From positions 62,001-126,000 of the forward strand of contig NZ_JAAOIW010000015.1 of assembly GCF_011440305.1 (NCBI RefSeq): a DNA stretch of 64,000 bases. The letters run 5' to 3'. A model generated the notes under the pieces. It made no database searches. It worked only from the letters and a program-made list of their open reading frames with translations, and was not told the origin of the DNA. This document shows, piece by piece, positions 17,580 through 27,913 of the stretch. The stretch is from Paenibacillus agricola (GTDB lineage Bacteria; Bacillota; Bacilli; Paenibacillales; NBRC-103111). Both the position numbers and the translations under genes were made by a program. How positions within the stretch are numbered: position 1 is the stretch's first letter; each line of letters begins with the position of its first letter.

Positions 17580-18398
17580 TTATTCTATGAATCCGCGGCT
17601 CATATTTTTCCCATAAAAGATTTCATCCATTTCGGTTTTTAAACGGTCCGTAATTTCGTTCTCTTCTCCGGGCTTTAATTTTTCTTTGGAATAACCAAAC
17701 AAATAATTGTTGATATCAAATTGCTTCAGTTTGCATTTGGTATGGAATATATTTTCCTGATATACGTTCACATCAATCATGTCGTATTGGTCAATGATCT
17801 CATCCGGGATATAATTTTGGATCGAGCTAATATCATGATCAATAAACAATTTGTGGCCGTGGATGTCTCTTGTGAAGCCCCGTACCCGATAATCGATTGT
17901 CATGATGTCTGTATCGAAGGAATGGATTAAAAAATTCAAGGCTTTAAGCGGGGAAATTTCCCCACAGGTGGATACATCGATATCTGCCCTGAATGTGCTG
18001 ATGCCTTCATCAGGATGGTATTCAGGATAAGTATGCACGGTAATATGGCTTTTGTTCAGATGCATGACGACCGCTTCTGGAAGTGGTCCTGGGGATTCAT
18101 CGAAGGACTCGGTTTTGGCTTCTACCGGCTCCTCCGAAATCAGGATCGTAACACTCGCTCCCTGCGGGTCGTAATCTTGACGGGCAATATTAAGCACATG
18201 GGCACCGATGATATTCGTCACCGTTTCCAAGATTCCTGTAAGTCTCTCCGCATTATATTGCTCATCGATATACTCAATATATGCTTGGCGCTCTTCTTTA
18301 GTTTTGGTGTAACAAATATCGTACATATTAAAGCTTAATGATTTCGTAAGATTATTAAAGCCATGTAATGTAATACGTTGCTCTGGTGTCAGCTTCAC
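17580..18398 (-). CDS. speD: S-adenosylmethionine decarboxylase proenzyme
   Basis: 272 residues, the long (E. coli-type) class. It decarboxylates S-adenosylmethionine to supply aminopropyl groups for spermidine. The proenzyme cleaves itself before Ser117 in [13 protein letters not shown], and that serine becomes the pyruvoyl cofactor; both the Lys-Ser site and the following HTYPE are intact. [19 protein letters not shown]-like sequence opens the protein. The start is GTG at 18398, with AGAGGAG 8 bases upstream; the ATG-like frame further up has none. No speE lies nearby. It ends at the terminator described at 17526. Confidence 0.93.
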   Translation of the reverse strand: MKLTPEQRITLHGFNNLTKSLSFNMYDICYTKTKEERQAYIEYIDEQYNAERLTGILETVTNIIGAHVLNIARQDYDPQGASVTILISEEPVEAKTESFDESPGPLPEAVVMHLNKSHITVHTYPEYHPDEGISTFRADIDVSTCGEISPLKALNFLIHSFDTDIMTIDYRVRGFTRDIHGHKLFIDHDISSIQNYIPDEIIDQYDMIDVNVYQENIFHTKCKLKQFDINNYLFGYSKEKLKPGEENEITDRLKTEMDEIFYGKNMSRGFIE

Positions 18399-18499
18399 GA
18401 TGAATGCTCCTCTTTTCTGTTTTAGTAGCAAGCTTAAGTTTATATATATTACCCAGAAAAATAAAGAGTTTATAAATTATTTACAAATACTTCATGCGA

Positions 18500-19384
18500 T
18501 TACATCTGTTCAAGCCTTTCAATTCGCGATTGGATCGAAGGATGAGTGCTCCACCAGCTTGTTCGTGCCGCTCTCCGCTGTTTGCTAAAAGGGTTCACCA
18601 TGTACATGGAAGCGGTCGCCTGCTTAGCTTGCTTGACGTCGAGCTCGCTTGTGCCAATTTTTTGTAACGCAGATTTAAGACCTGTTGCATTGCGTGTCAG
18701 CTCCACGGCTGTCGCATCCGCCAAATATTCACGGTTTCGCGAAACCGCCAAATGGACGAACCTCGCCGCGATCGGTGACAATATAATAAACACTAACGCG
18801 ATAATCATAATCGCCGGATGTGACTTCTTATCATTGCCCCGCCGCGGGAAAAACAACATACGAATGCCTATATCTGATAATATCGCAATAACACCAATCA
18901 AAGCAATGCTGATCGTCATGAGACGAATATCATAATTGCGGATATGAGCGATTTCATGGGCGGCAATCGCTTCAAGCTCTTCACGGTTAAGCTGCTCCAA
19001 TAATCCAGTTGTGAACGCCACAGCCCCCTTCTCCGGTTTAATTCCGGTTGCAAATGCATTAGGGGAAGGATCATTGACAATATAAATTTGCGGCATCGGG
19101 ATGCGGGCAGGAATACAAAGCCCTTCCACAATGTTATAAAGCTGCCCGTATTCTTCACGGGTAGCAAGCTTGGCACCTGACATCCCAAGCACTTGCGCAT
19201 TCGCAGATAGGTAAGTAATCGGAACATAAAATATAAGAATCACGGCCGCTAATCCTAGACCTAGGTATAGATCCCCATAGCCCAGATACCCTACGGCACT
19301 TCCTGCTCCCAGCACCAATAGGCTAAAGAGCAAGACAAGCCAGATTGTTTTGCGTTTATTTTGCTCAATTTGTCTATATAGCAT
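18500..19384 (-). CDS. htpX: Membrane zinc metalloprotease HtpX
   Basis: 294 residues. HtpX degrades damaged membrane proteins. Two N-terminal membrane segments (about 17-58) precede the zinc motif HEIAH near residue 140, then two more membrane segments and the third ligand region NREYLADATAVEL. The length matches the family. The ATG at 19384 lies 9 bases after AGAGG. It follows lemA by about 40 bases, the common LemA-HtpX pairing of Gram-positive stress genes. Confidence 0.92.
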   Translation of the reverse strand: MLYRQIEQNKRKTIWLVLLFSLLVLGAGSAVGYLGYGDLYLGLGLAAVILIFYVPITYLSANAQVLGMSGAKLATREEYGQLYNIVEGLCIPARIPMPQIYIVNDPSPNAFATGIKPEKGAVAFTTGLLEQLNREELEAIAAHEIAHIRNYDIRLMTISIALIGVIAILSDIGIRMLFFPRRGNDKKSHPAIMIIALVFIILSPIAARFVHLAVSRNREYLADATAVELTRNATGLKSALQKIGTSELDVKQAKQATASMYMVNPFSKQRRAARTSWWSTHPSIQSRIERLEQM

Positions 19385-19425
19385 ATGCATCACCCTCTAC
19401 TTTGCCGAATCCAGCGAGCCATCTG

Positions 19426-19971
19426 CTAAAATGTAATTTTGGGTACGATCTTTTCCTCTTCCGGAGTCACCAATAGCTGCTCTTCTTTGAAATTAAACAT
19501 ACCGGCAATCAGGCTGGAAGGGAAGGTTTCTCGCTTAATGTTATAATCGGCTACCGTTTTATTATACAACTGGCGGGAATATGCGACCTTATTCTCGGAA
19601 TTCGCCAATTCCTCCTGTAGGCTAAGGAAGTTCTGGTTCGCTTTCAAATCCGGATAGGCTTCACCTAAGGCAAAAATAGATTTGAGCCCACTCTGGAGCT
19701 GGGTGTCGGCTTCAATCCGTTCATGTGGTGTGCCGCTGATCAGTTGGTTGCGGGCCTGGATCACTTTTTCCAGGGTTTGCTGCTCATGTTTGGCATAGCC
19801 CTTGACCGTCTCCAATAAATTAGGAATCAGGTCATGTCGACGCTTGAGCTGGACATCTATCTGGCTCCAGGATTCCTTGACCCAGTTGCGTAATTTAACC
19901 AGCCCATTGTAGGAGACTATCACATAAATGGCAATAAGAGCAATAATGCCAAGCGCAATTAGCCATTCCAT
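19426..19971 (-). CDS. lemA: LemA family membrane protein
   Basis: 181 residues. One N-terminal membrane segment (about 3-22) is followed by a long helical bundle exposed to the outside, with the family signature SWSQIDVQLKRRHDLIPNL and YNKTVADYN, and the end segment FPSSLIAGMFNF. The biochemical role is unknown in bacteria. AAAGGGA lies 10 bases before the ATG. The gene is between a membrane phosphoesterase and htpX in what looks like one transcription unit. Confidence 0.92.
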   Translation of the reverse strand: MEWLIALGIIALIAIYVIVSYNGLVKLRNWVKESWSQIDVQLKRRHDLIPNLLETVKGYAKHEQQTLEKVIQARNQLISGTPHERIEADTQLQSGLKSIFALGEAYPDLKANQNFLSLQEELANSENKVAYSRQLYNKTVADYNIKRETFPSSLIAGMFNFKEEQLLVTPEEEKIVPKITF

Positions 19972-20003
19972 ATTGTATCATTCCCTTTCTTCTTTAGCCG
20001 ATT

Positions 20004-21149
20004 CTAACTTTCAAAAGTAATGACCAGCTCAATAATTTCCGACCTGCTGCCAATGCGGATAGGCGGTCCCCATGTTCCATACCCTGAGGAGACGATGGCG
20101 TGGAGCTTGCCTTTTTTCAAATAACCCCAGTCCAGTTCAAACAGCCTTCGCGTAATGAAATGGTTAGGCATCATTTGCCCGCGGTGCGTATGTCCCGACA
20201 GCATCACATCAACGCCTGCTGCCTCTGCCAAATCCAACCGATGCGGCTGATGATCCATCAATATAAGCGGAATCGATTGATCCACATCTGCGAGCAAAGC
20301 ATCCAGCTTCATTCTGCCATCCGGTCCTAGGCCCTCCGCTGCTTTATCCTTCCGGCCAATCACATAAAAGCTGTCGGCAATCCGTACCGAGCGATCCATT
20401 AACAGGTCAATCCCACTTGCACTCATTTGCTCGGCGAACTCTTGAATATGGCCGCCCATATACTCATGATTACCCAAAACCGCGTATTTACCCAACGGTG
20501 CCTTAAGCTGCTTCATGATATCGCCCATATTGTGGTGGATAAATGGCTTGATCTCATCATCGATCACATCACCCGGCAGCAGGATCAAATCCGGCTCCAA
20601 CGCATTAATCTGATCCACGAGCACCTGAAGCTTTTTATTGCCCACAATCGTCCCTAAATGTAAATCAGAGGCTACCGCTATACGCAACTTGGCCAGCTTG
20701 CCTGCGCCTTTGGGAATAGTAATAGGATAGGTGCGAACGATGGGATGACTGGCATTCCATGAGCCACGAAGCATCAACAGCAATACCAGCAGGCAGAGCA
20801 GGCTCCCCAGGATTAGGATCGTGAGGGCAGGCTCCACGGAAAACAGCAATAGCCCTCCGGCGGCCAGATCAATAAAAGGCAGCAGCACAAAGCTGAAAAA
20901 CATAATAGCCAGCCAATAAGCGCCAACCAGCTTTGTCAAGCTGGATAGCCAATAGGGCATATAACGCGAGCCCAACCGCCCAATTAAAAATGAAAAAACG
21001 ACCAGCCAAAACAAAACCCAAAATAAAGTGAATTGCTCGATATGAAACACGCTGCCCAGAAATAACTGGATATGCCAACCAATATAATAATTAATAAGGG
21101 CAAACAAGCTTATAAATACAGCAATAATGATTATAAAACGCGGCTTCAT
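20004..21149 (-). CDS. Membrane-anchored metallophosphoesterase
   Basis: 381 residues. Four membrane segments occupy about 1-135 and a calcineurin-like phosphoesterase domain follows (about 150-375). All metal-binding motifs are readable: ASDLHLG, LLPGDVIDD, VLGNHEYMGG, LILMDHQPH and SGHTHRGQ. This is the YkuE/LpxG-like branch that acts on lipid or nucleotide phosphoesters at the membrane; the substrate is not predictable. It begins 19 bases after guaD and runs into lemA with a gap of 32 bases. Confidence 0.87.
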   Translation of the reverse strand: MKPRFIIIIAVFISLFALINYYIGWHIQLFLGSVFHIEQFTLFWVLFWLVVFSFLIGRLGSRYMPYWLSSLTKLVGAYWLAIMFFSFVLLPFIDLAAGGLLLFSVEPALTILILGSLLCLLVLLLMLRGSWNASHPIVRTYPITIPKGAGKLAKLRIAVASDLHLGTIVGNKKLQVLVDQINALEPDLILLPGDVIDDEIKPFIHHNMGDIMKQLKAPLGKYAVLGNHEYMGGHIQEFAEQMSASGIDLLMDRSVRIADSFYVIGRKDKAAEGLGPDGRMKLDALLADVDQSIPLILMDHQPHRLDLAEAAGVDVMLSGHTHRGQMMPNHFITRRLFELDWGYLKKGKLHAIVSSGYGTWGPPIRIGSRSEIIELVITFES

Positions 21150-21168
21150 CCTCTGACTCCCCTAGGTG

Positions 21169-21645
21169 TTAATATTCCTTTTTTATTTCTGATGCCGCCC
21201 ATTGCTCAAAGGGGCGTTTATAGGCATCCGGCTTTAAAGGTTTCATCAAGAGCGAACGTCCTTCCATCGGCATAGCCAGCTGTTCGTATATAAATTGGTC
21301 ATCAAACCCGATCGCAGCCGCATCTTCCTTCGTGCAGGCATAATAAACTGCATCAGGACGTGCCCAATAAATGGCTCCAATACACATCGGACAAGGCTCA
21401 CAGCTGGTATAAATCACAGACCCGGTTAATTGAAAGCTGCCTAGATGCTTGCATGCTTCCCGAATAGCCTGCACTTCTGCATGTGCAGTAGGGTCATTAT
21501 GTAAAGTTACATTATTGCTTCCCCTACCAATGACCTTGCCGTCCTTAACAACAATGGCTCCGAAGGGTCCGCCCAGCCCGCTTGTTACATTTTGCACCGC
21601 GAGCTCAATGGCTTCTTGCATCCATTTTTCTTTTTGAGTATCCAT
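21169..21645 (-). CDS. guaD: Guanine deaminase, cytidine deaminase-fold
   Basis: 158 residues. It converts guanine to xanthine for purine salvage. The zinc site is complete: PTAHAEVQAIREA supplies His and the catalytic Glu, and SCEPCPMC supplies two Cys. The FDDQFIYEQL segment and C-terminal swap helix are typical of the B. subtilis GuaD type and separate it from tRNA adenosine deaminases. ATG at 21645 with AGGAGG 9 bases upstream is preferred over the TTG at 21654. It heads a run of minus-strand genes through htpX. Confidence 0.88.
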   Translation of the reverse strand: MDTQKEKWMQEAIELAVQNVTSGLGGPFGAIVVKDGKVIGRGSNNVTLHNDPTAHAEVQAIREACKHLGSFQLTGSVIYTSCEPCPMCIGAIYWARPDAVYYACTKEDAAAIGFDDQFIYEQLAMPMEGRSLLMKPLKPDAYKRPFEQWAASEIKKEY

Positions 21646-21860
21646 CCGCGCCAACCTCCTCTAATTGATAACCGTTAAAAAGATGATAGGTTTCCTTACC
21701 TCACTCCTAAGATATTTTACCTCACTTCCCTCATAAAACAAAGCGGAAAATGAACAAGCTCGATGCCGTAAAAAAGCGGTGTGGGTGGACTGGACATGAT
21801 TCATAAGAGGTAAATGAGGTTAAAAATAGAGTAAACCGTTTCGTGGAGGAGGAAATTCAC

Positions 21861-22241
21861 ATGGCCAAAACTATTTATTATGTTTCCGTCGCAACGGGAA
21901 TTATCGAGCAAAAGCAAGCGATGGAAGATTCCGCTAATTTTACGCATGAATTTGTCGTGGAAGCTACCGAAACCGAGATTAACACTTTACGCAACCTTTT
22001 CGAAAAGGAAGCTACCACTGAAGAAACAACCTTTAAAAGGGCTCCAATCCCTTATAAAACCGCCGACCATGATCCTGCTACCGAGGAATTTAATGGAGAT
22101 ATCCTGAATATATACCGGTTTTTGTATGAAATCGGAACTGCCGAAACCAAGCAGCATATTGAAAAAATGGGAATTTTGCCAAGACTACTCAGCCCTGATT
22201 ACCATCATGAGGGGTATGAAGAGCAGAAAACAAAGGCCTAG
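21861..22241 (+). CDS. Small conserved-looking protein of unknown function
   Basis: 126 residues; not recognised. The first strand AKTIYYVSVATG is followed by a helical, acidic region (VEATETEINTLRNLFEKEA) and a C-terminal part rich in Tyr/His (DILNIYRFLYEIG, SPDYHHEGYEE). There is no signal peptide or membrane segment. The ATG at 21861 has GGAGGA 7 bases upstream. The gene is divergent from guaD and ends before a strong terminator at 22286. It looks like a genuine gene because of codon pattern, ribosome site and terminator. Confidence 0.72.
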   Translation: MAKTIYYVSVATGIIEQKQAMEDSANFTHEFVVEATETEINTLRNLFEKEATTEETTFKRAPIPYKTADHDPATEEFNGDILNIYRFLYEIGTAETKQHIEKMGILPRLLSPDYHHEGYEEQKTKA

Positions 22242-22285
22242 CTCCTAGTTTTACCAAATGAACCTATGATAACTAATAATAACCC

Positions 22286-22334
22286 AAGAAGCACCTCAGC
22301 CTCCACTTAGATAGTGGTTTCTGAGGTGCTTCTT
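22286..22334. terminator. Bidirectional terminator between convergent genes
   Basis: A perfect 14-bp stem (AAGAAGCACCTCAG with CTGAGGTGCTTCTT) is bordered by A and T residues on its two sides. It can serve both the unknown gene at 21861-22241 and the convergent araB-like gene. Confidence 0.85.
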
Positions 22335-22368
22335 TTCAAGCAATAGCAAATCAAGCTGCTTGGCTTTA

Positions 22369-24090
22369 CTATTGATTCCGCTCAACCAGCGCTCCACGAG
22401 TCGCAGCTTCACTGATTTGCTTCAAGCGCTTCATCAGCGGATTGGCGCCGCGCCCGAAATAATCATGCAGCGTACAATATTCCGCATACAGCTGGTCATA
22501 CACAGCTGTATGCTCTGGAATCGGCTGGAACGTATCCTCTCTTACTCGCGCCATTTGTAACGCAGCATCGACGATATTGTCATACCCGCCAGCGGCGGAG
22601 CCTGCCGCCACGGCTCCGAACATCGCCGCACCCAGTGCTGGCGTTTGCGTCGAATCAGCGATTTTGATTTCGCGTCCAGTCACGTCCGCATAAATCTGCA
22701 TCAGCAGCCGATTCCGCTGTGGAAGCCCACCGCATGCGTAAAGCTCGTTTACGGACACGCCATTGTCGGTGAAGGCATCGATAATTTTGCGTGTCCCAAA
22801 CGCTGTAGCTTCCAGCAGCGCCCGATACATTTCCTCGGGCTTTGTTTGCAGCGTGTAGCCAACCATCATCCCGGTCAAATTGGTATCAACGAGCACAGAT
22901 CGGTTGCCGTTCCACCAATCCAGCGCAAGCAAGCCGGTTTCACCAGGCTTATAAACCGCGGCCTGCTGCTCTAGCCATTCGTGCACACCAATTCCTTTAT
23001 CGGAGGCTGCACGTTCGACATAAGCAGGCATCCCTTGCTCGACATACCACGCGAAAATATCACCAACGGCAGATTGGCCCGCTTCATAGCCATAATAGCC
23101 GGGAATGATCCCGTCCTCTACGACCCCGCACATGCCCTCTACCTGTTTCTCTGAATTATCCAACAACAGGTGGCAAATCGAGGTTCCCATTGCCATCACC
23201 AGCTTGCCCGGCTCAACAACGCCTACAGCAGGGACGGCGGCATGGGCATCCACATTCGCTACCGCTACGGCAATACCTGCGGGAAGTCCCATTTGCTGCG
23301 CCATCTCCGGCGTCAAGCCACCAGCTTTAGTACCTAGCGGATAGATCGCACCACGCAGCTTCGTATCCGTTAGATCTGCAAGCCGCGGATCCAACGCTGT
23401 CAAGAAATCAACAGAAGGATAGCCCTGCTCCTTATGCCAAATCGCCTTATAGCCAGCCGTGCAACTATTTTTGGCGATTTGTCCCGTCATGCTAAATACG
23501 ACCCAATCGGCTGCCTCCAGAAATTGATCTGTCAAGTCATACAAATCAGGTGCTTCATTCAAGATTTGCCATACTTTGGCCAGCATCCACTCGGAGGAGA
23601 TTTTGCCGCCATAACGTGCAAGGAACTCTTCTCCCCGCTGTTCAGCAGCCTCATTAATCCGATTAGCCTCATCCTGTGCCGCATGATGCTTCCATAGCTT
23701 AACCCAGCTGTGCGGGTTAGCCCGAAGCTCCGGATCAAAGCATAACGGAGTGCCCGAGCTGTCCAAAGGCAGCATCGTGCAGGCTGTAAAATCAATTCCA
23801 ATCCCGATAACATCGGCAGGATCGATCCCGGATTCACGGATGACGGCAGGCACAGATTGACGCAGCACCTCCAAATAATCATCAGGATGCTGCAACGCCC
23901 AATCCGCCTCCAGCCGGAGACCTGAGCCTGGCAAGGTTTCGTCGATTACGCCATGCGGGTATTTCGTCACATGCGTGGCGACCTCCGCTCCGTTAGATAT
24001 ATCGACAAGCAGCGCCCTGCCCGATTCAGTACCGTAATCGACGCCAATTGCATACGTTTTTTTCATATTGAACGAGACCTCCGTAGCCAT
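22369..24090 (-). CDS. araB: AraB-family ribulokinase
   Basis: 573 residues, FGGY kinase family. Motifs include the first phosphate loop [30 protein letters not shown], the AraB-specific [11 protein letters not shown] and the adenosine loop [14 protein letters not shown]. AraB enzymes phosphorylate L-ribulose and also D-ribulose at O5. It follows the FucI gene by about 20 bases, and no L-ribulose-5-phosphate epimerase (araD) or arabinose isomerase (araA) is nearby. I infer that D-ribulose made by FucI from D-arabinose is the physiological substrate, so the gene name is by family and not by pathway. Confidence 0.85.
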   Translation of the reverse strand: MATEVSFNMKKTYAIGVDYGTESGRALLVDISNGAEVATHVTKYPHGVIDETLPGSGLRLEADWALQHPDDYLEVLRQSVPAVIRESGIDPADVIGIGIDFTACTMLPLDSSGTPLCFDPELRANPHSWVKLWKHHAAQDEANRINEAAEQRGEEFLARYGGKISSEWMLAKVWQILNEAPDLYDLTDQFLEAADWVVFSMTGQIAKNSCTAGYKAIWHKEQGYPSVDFLTALDPRLADLTDTKLRGAIYPLGTKAGGLTPEMAQQMGLPAGIAVAVANVDAHAAVPAVGVVEPGKLVMAMGTSICHLLLDNSEKQVEGMCGVVEDGIIPGYYGYEAGQSAVGDIFAWYVEQGMPAYVERAASDKGIGVHEWLEQQAAVYKPGETGLLALDWWNGNRSVLVDTNLTGMMVGYTLQTKPEEMYRALLEATAFGTRKIIDAFTDNGVSVNELYACGGLPQRNRLLMQIYADVTGREIKIADSTQTPALGAAMFGAVAAGSAAGGYDNIVDAALQMARVREDTFQPIPEHTAVYDQLYAEYCTLHDYFGRGANPLMKRLKQISEAATRGALVERNQ

Positions 24091-24109
24091 GCCTTATTTT
24101 TATCAAGCT

Positions 24110-25909
24110 CTATTTTTTGCCGTATAAAGGTCCAAAATTGTCGCATGCCCGAAAATCTGCCCCTGTGCGGTCATTGGCACCAAAAGCTGTCCAAGCGCTT
24201 GGCTGGAACAATTGCTCTTCAGACACATTGTGCATACTGACCGGAATACGCAGCATAGAAGCAAGCGTGATTAAATCGCTACCGATATGGCCATAGCTGA
24301 CCGCACCATGATTGGAGCCCCAGTTATTCATGACGGAATATACGTCTTTAAAGGCACCTACACCTGTCAAATTCGGTACAAACCAAGTGGTCGGCCAAGT
24401 CGGATTACTACGTTGGTCCAGCTTATCATGAACATCATCCGGCAGCTCGACCGTATAACCCTCCGCTATTTGCAGTACGGGGCCAAGACCGGCAATTAAA
24501 TTGATGCGGGCCATCGTTACGGGCATACCGCCACGAGTTGTGAAGTCGGTTGAAAAACCTCCGCCACGGAAGAAATCGACTGCCGGGCACCACTGTGTAG
24601 CCTCAAGAGATTGCTTGACCTCATCTTCCGTAATATCCCAAAAAGGCTTCATAGCCGGTTGCCCATCTATACTTTGTCTGCCCGTTCCGTCCAGCGACGC
24701 AGGACCGGAGTTAATCAGGTGAATAACGCCATCCTTCGCTCTGCCTTCGAGCTCTTTGCCTGTTACACGCTTCACGGCATCCGGGCTCCAATAGGTACGA
24801 ACATCGGCGAAAATTTGAGCCGCATCCGTCAGCAAATGGCCAAACAGCATCGTAATTCCGTTTAACGTATCATTTTCTGTAGCGATCACATAGGGCTCAC
24901 GAATGCCGTTCCAATCGAAGGAGCTCGATAGCATAGCTTCCATGAAATCGCCGTTCGGGAAAAAATCCGTCCAGGCCCGTTGGCCTTGAAAGCCGGCAGC
25001 AATGGCATTGCGGCCCAATGCTTCCTCGCCATAGCCAATCGTATCCAGATGTGGATTGCCAATCATCAGGTCACGCGCGATTAGCGTCATTTTGACAACG
25101 GTTTCCCAATCCTTATCCTTCTGCTCACGAGTCCGGGTAAGCTCAGGTGGGTTCACGTCGCCACCTTCCTTGCAGTTTTCCTTCGTCCAAACTAACGCCC
25201 GGTCGTACTCTTCTTTATCATAAATGCCAAGCTCCATCCGGCGCACAAATTCTGTCATATCGATATACTCGTTGCGCATGCCCAGATAATTCTGGAAAAA
25301 GCTTTCATCAGCGATACAACCGGCAATCCCCATCGACACTGAGCCCATCGACAAATACGATTTGCCGCGCATCGTTGCTACAGCCAAGCCTGCTTTGGCG
25401 AATTGAAGCAGCTTTTGCTGGACATCAGGCGTAATGGCGGTATCGCCAATATCCTGTACATCCTTGCCATAAATGCTGAAGGCAGGCAGTCCCTTCTGGT
25501 TATGTGCGGACAATGCAGCAGCCAAATATACGGCACCCGGACGCTCTGTTCCATTAAAGCCCCAAATCGCTTTAGGAATCGTCGGGTCTGTATCGATCGT
25601 CTCAGTCGGGTAGCACCAGGAAGGCGTTACGGTAATGCTGACGCCAACACCTGCACGTGCAAACTTCTCAGCCGTTCGCGCCGCTTCCGCAACACCGCCG
25701 ATGCAAGTATCGGCAACTACACATTCCACGGGCAGACCGTTGGAGTGCCGTAGATTAGCCGTTAGGAATTCCGCTACCGCGTGCGCCATATTCATGGTTA
25801 CATCCTCAAGCGATTCACGGATACCTCCGCGGCGACCATCTACAGTGGGGCGAATGCCGATTTTTGGCATACTGCCATTCAAACGATTAACTGCTTCTAC
25901 ATGTTTCAT
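24110..25909 (-). CDS. fucI: L-fucose/D-arabinose isomerase
   Basis: 599 residues, full length for FucI (E. coli 591). It interconverts L-fucose and L-fuculose, or D-arabinose and D-ribulose. Strong FucI blocks are [91 protein letters not shown]-like [10 protein letters not shown] and the end FGPLYGKK. Mn2+ ligands lie in the FDWNGIREP region, the following TEND segment and NNWGSNHG near the C-terminus, all intact. It lies 14 bases downstream of the LacI gene. No fuculose aldolase is present, which favours D-arabinose over L-fucose. Confidence 0.92.
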   Translation of the reverse strand: MKHVEAVNRLNGSMPKIGIRPTVDGRRGGIRESLEDVTMNMAHAVAEFLTANLRHSNGLPVECVVADTCIGGVAEAARTAEKFARAGVGVSITVTPSWCYPTETIDTDPTIPKAIWGFNGTERPGAVYLAAALSAHNQKGLPAFSIYGKDVQDIGDTAITPDVQQKLLQFAKAGLAVATMRGKSYLSMGSVSMGIAGCIADESFFQNYLGMRNEYIDMTEFVRRMELGIYDKEEYDRALVWTKENCKEGGDVNPPELTRTREQKDKDWETVVKMTLIARDLMIGNPHLDTIGYGEEALGRNAIAAGFQGQRAWTDFFPNGDFMEAMLSSSFDWNGIREPYVIATENDTLNGITMLFGHLLTDAAQIFADVRTYWSPDAVKRVTGKELEGRAKDGVIHLINSGPASLDGTGRQSIDGQPAMKPFWDITEDEVKQSLEATQWCPAVDFFRGGGFSTDFTTRGGMPVTMARINLIAGLGPVLQIAEGYTVELPDDVHDKLDQRSNPTWPTTWFVPNLTGVGAFKDVYSVMNNWGSNHGAVSYGHIGSDLITLASMLRIPVSMHNVSEEQLFQPSAWTAFGANDRTGADFRACDNFGPLYGKK

Positions 25910-25923
25910 TAGTAAAGCTCCTC

Positions 25924-26973
25924 TCAGGATGGTAAAGTTTTAAGTGCGGGTTGTAAAATATCGCGGATTGGCTCCGGCTCCGGGCTGGCAGCGTCTCTAT
26001 CCAAGCTTTTATCTAAACCTTTCTCCAAGCGGTGTAAAACAGTCTGTCCTGCCTTGATGCCAAGATCATAGGGCTTTTGATCCACATACATAATGCCAGA
26101 GTGCTTGAGCAGCCGGGCTGCTTCGATCTCGCCATAGGACGCAATTGCGATATCACCCGGAATATCTCGTCCGCTTTCGGTAAGCTCTACTAGAGCACCA
26201 AAGGTCATTTTATTATTGAAGGAAAGCAGTGCTGAAGGCGGTTTAGCCATTTGCAGAAAATAACGCACAGCCGCCCTTCCCCCAGCCTCGGTAAAATGGC
26301 CATCATATAAAAGCGCTGGATCATGCTCAAGCCCTGCTTCATGGATCGCCTTTAAGTAACCAACAAAACGATCCTGTCCCGTGCTTACACCCATACAACC
26401 GTTAATGACACCAATTACAGAATGACCAGCCAAGATCAGCTGCTTGGTAAGCTCGTAAGCTCCATATACATCATCCTCAGCCACGAGATCAACAACCGCT
26501 CCAGACTCAGATAACTCAAGCTCCAGTCTTCTGTCTACCAAAATAAAGCAAACTCCTGATGCGGCTAAGCGTGTAATTAGCTCCTCATTGCCTCCCGTAG
26601 TGGCGAGCACAATAGCATCGACCCTTTTTTCGACCATTAGATGGAGCAGCTGCTCCTCCTTCTCCGGCTTTTCATCAGAGCTACAAAACAATAAATGATA
26701 GCCTTGCTCCTGAACGATATCTTCAATCCCACGACAAATCGTCATAAAAAATGGATTAGATATGTCAGGAAGTACCACTCCAATCGTAAAGCTTTTATCC
26801 TGCTTTAAGCTTCTGGCAATCGCGTTGGGCTGATAATGGAGCTTAGTAACGGCGGCCATAACCCGTTGTTTAACCTCTCTACTTACATATCCGCTACTGT
26901 TCAACACCCGGGAGATCGTGGCTGTGGATACACCCGCCTCTGCCGCTACCTGCTTAATCGTTGCTTTTGCCAA
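25924..26973 (-). CDS. LacI-family repressor of the fucI-araB operon
   Basis: 349 residues. The N-terminal HTH reads [21 protein letters not shown], with the minor-groove hinge helix (residues about 48-60, [13 protein letters not shown]). A periplasmic-binding-fold effector domain follows (about 62-335), with [13 protein letters not shown]. The start is TTG at 26973 with GAGGAGG 9 bases upstream; the ATG at 26991 lies on top of the ribosome site. It is the first gene of the fucI-araB unit, so it would regulate its own expression through the palindromes at 27010-27047. Confidence 0.92.
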   Translation of the reverse strand: MAKATIKQVAAEAGVSTATISRVLNSSGYVSREVKQRVMAAVTKLHYQPNAIARSLKQDKSFTIGVVLPDISNPFFMTICRGIEDIVQEQGYHLLFCSSDEKPEKEEQLLHLMVEKRVDAIVLATTGGNEELITRLAASGVCFILVDRRLELELSESGAVVDLVAEDDVYGAYELTKQLILAGHSVIGVINGCMGVSTGQDRFVGYLKAIHEAGLEHDPALLYDGHFTEAGGRAAVRYFLQMAKPPSALLSFNNKMTFGALVELTESGRDIPGDIAIASYGEIEAARLLKHSGIMYVDQKPYDLGIKAGQTVLHRLEKGLDKSLDRDAASPEPEPIRDILQPALKTLPS

Positions 26974-27009
26974 GATAACAGCCCTCCTCAAGAATTTCAG
27001 TCAAGTAAA

Positions 27010-27047
27010 CGATTACGTAATCGATTACATATAATATAAAACGTTTT
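27010..27047. promoter_or_regulatory. Cluster of LacI-type operator palindromes
   Basis: Three perfect palindromes with a central CG or GC step lie just upstream of the LacI gene: CGATTACGTAATCG (27010-27023), the overlapping GTAATCGATTAC (27017-27028) and AAAACGTTTT (27038-27047). The first two match the usual LacI/GalR operator layout. They overlap the AT-rich promoter region of the operon, as expected for an autoregulated repressor. Confidence 0.6.
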
Positions 27048-27165
27048 GATAATCAGGTCAAGAGGCAAAAATCCAAATTACATTATCACTTTGTAAGACA
27101 TCATGCAGATGAAAACCCTAAGATGTGTTACATTAAACTTAATACCACTAAAGGAGCTGGCTGCC

Positions 27166-27810
27166 ATGTCATTAGATCAATTATTGGAAGAATCCAAATC
27201 ACAATTCGTCGCTAATACCCCACTTGAAGTCCATATGGAAATGTTCCGCAGTATTCGGGAGCTGCAGCAGTCCGGGCTTTCCAGTGGCTTGCCGGTAGGA
27301 AGCAAAGCTAAGGATTTTTCGTTAAAAAACACTTATGGGCAAGCCATCTCGCTTTATGAAGAACTCGCCAAGGGCCCTGTTGTACTGACCCTGTATCGCG
27401 GTGGCTGGTGCCCCTTCTGCAACCTGCAGCTGCGTGCTTACCAGGACATCCTGCCGGAGATTCATGCGCTTGGCGGCCAGCTAATTGCCGTCAGTCCACA
27501 AAGCCCGGACAATACCCTCTCCCAGAAGGAAAAGGAAGGGCTGCAATATCAAGTACTAAGCGATACGAATGGTATTGTCGCTTCCAAATATAATGTCTTG
27601 TACGAGGTACCCGCTTATATCCAAAACATTATGCAGAACAGCTTCGGGCTCAATCTGGCTGAATACAATGCCACAGACCGCTGGATTTTGCCGGTGCCGT
27701 CTACCTTCATGATCGACGAAAGCGCGATTATCCGCTCCGCCCATGTCAATCCCGATTTTATGAAAAGGCTGGACCCTCGCGAAATTCTAAATCAATTGAG
27801 CAAGCTGTAA
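27166..27810 (+). CDS. Peroxiredoxin-like (AhpC/TSA, PRX-like2) protein
   Basis: 214 residues. A thioredoxin-fold peroxiredoxin-like domain (about 55-205) carries the active-site motif GGWCPFCNLQ, a CxxC form, instead of the single-Cys PxxxTxxC of AhpC. The helical N-terminus (SLDQLLEESKSQF) is typical of this family. It probably reduces peroxides with a thiol partner; the enzyme class is less well studied. ATG at 27166 has AAAGGAG 9 bases upstream, so the earlier in-frame ATGs at 27103 and 27109 are rejected. It ends at the strong terminator at 27838. Confidence 0.85.
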   Translation: MSLDQLLEESKSQFVANTPLEVHMEMFRSIRELQQSGLSSGLPVGSKAKDFSLKNTYGQAISLYEELAKGPVVLTLYRGGWCPFCNLQLRAYQDILPEIHALGGQLIAVSPQSPDNTLSQKEKEGLQYQVLSDTNGIVASKYNVLYEVPAYIQNIMQNSFGLNLAEYNATDRWILPVPSTFMIDESAIIRSAHVNPDFMKRLDPREILNQLSKL

Positions 27811-27837
27811 GGCTTCGTATGAACAGCGTTTTTCAAA

Positions 27838-27879
27838 ATGTGGTCGGGGCTTTTCTCATAGAAAAAGCCCCGACCACAT
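27838..27879. terminator. Strong bidirectional terminator
   Basis: A perfect 17-bp stem (ATGTGGTCGGGGCTTTT and its complement) with an 8-base loop separates the peroxiredoxin-like gene from the convergent GH4 gene. T and A runs within the stem serve both directions. Confidence 0.88.
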
Positions 27880-27913
27880 GAACGTGGAATCAGGGCTTTA
27901 TATTAGGTTACAC

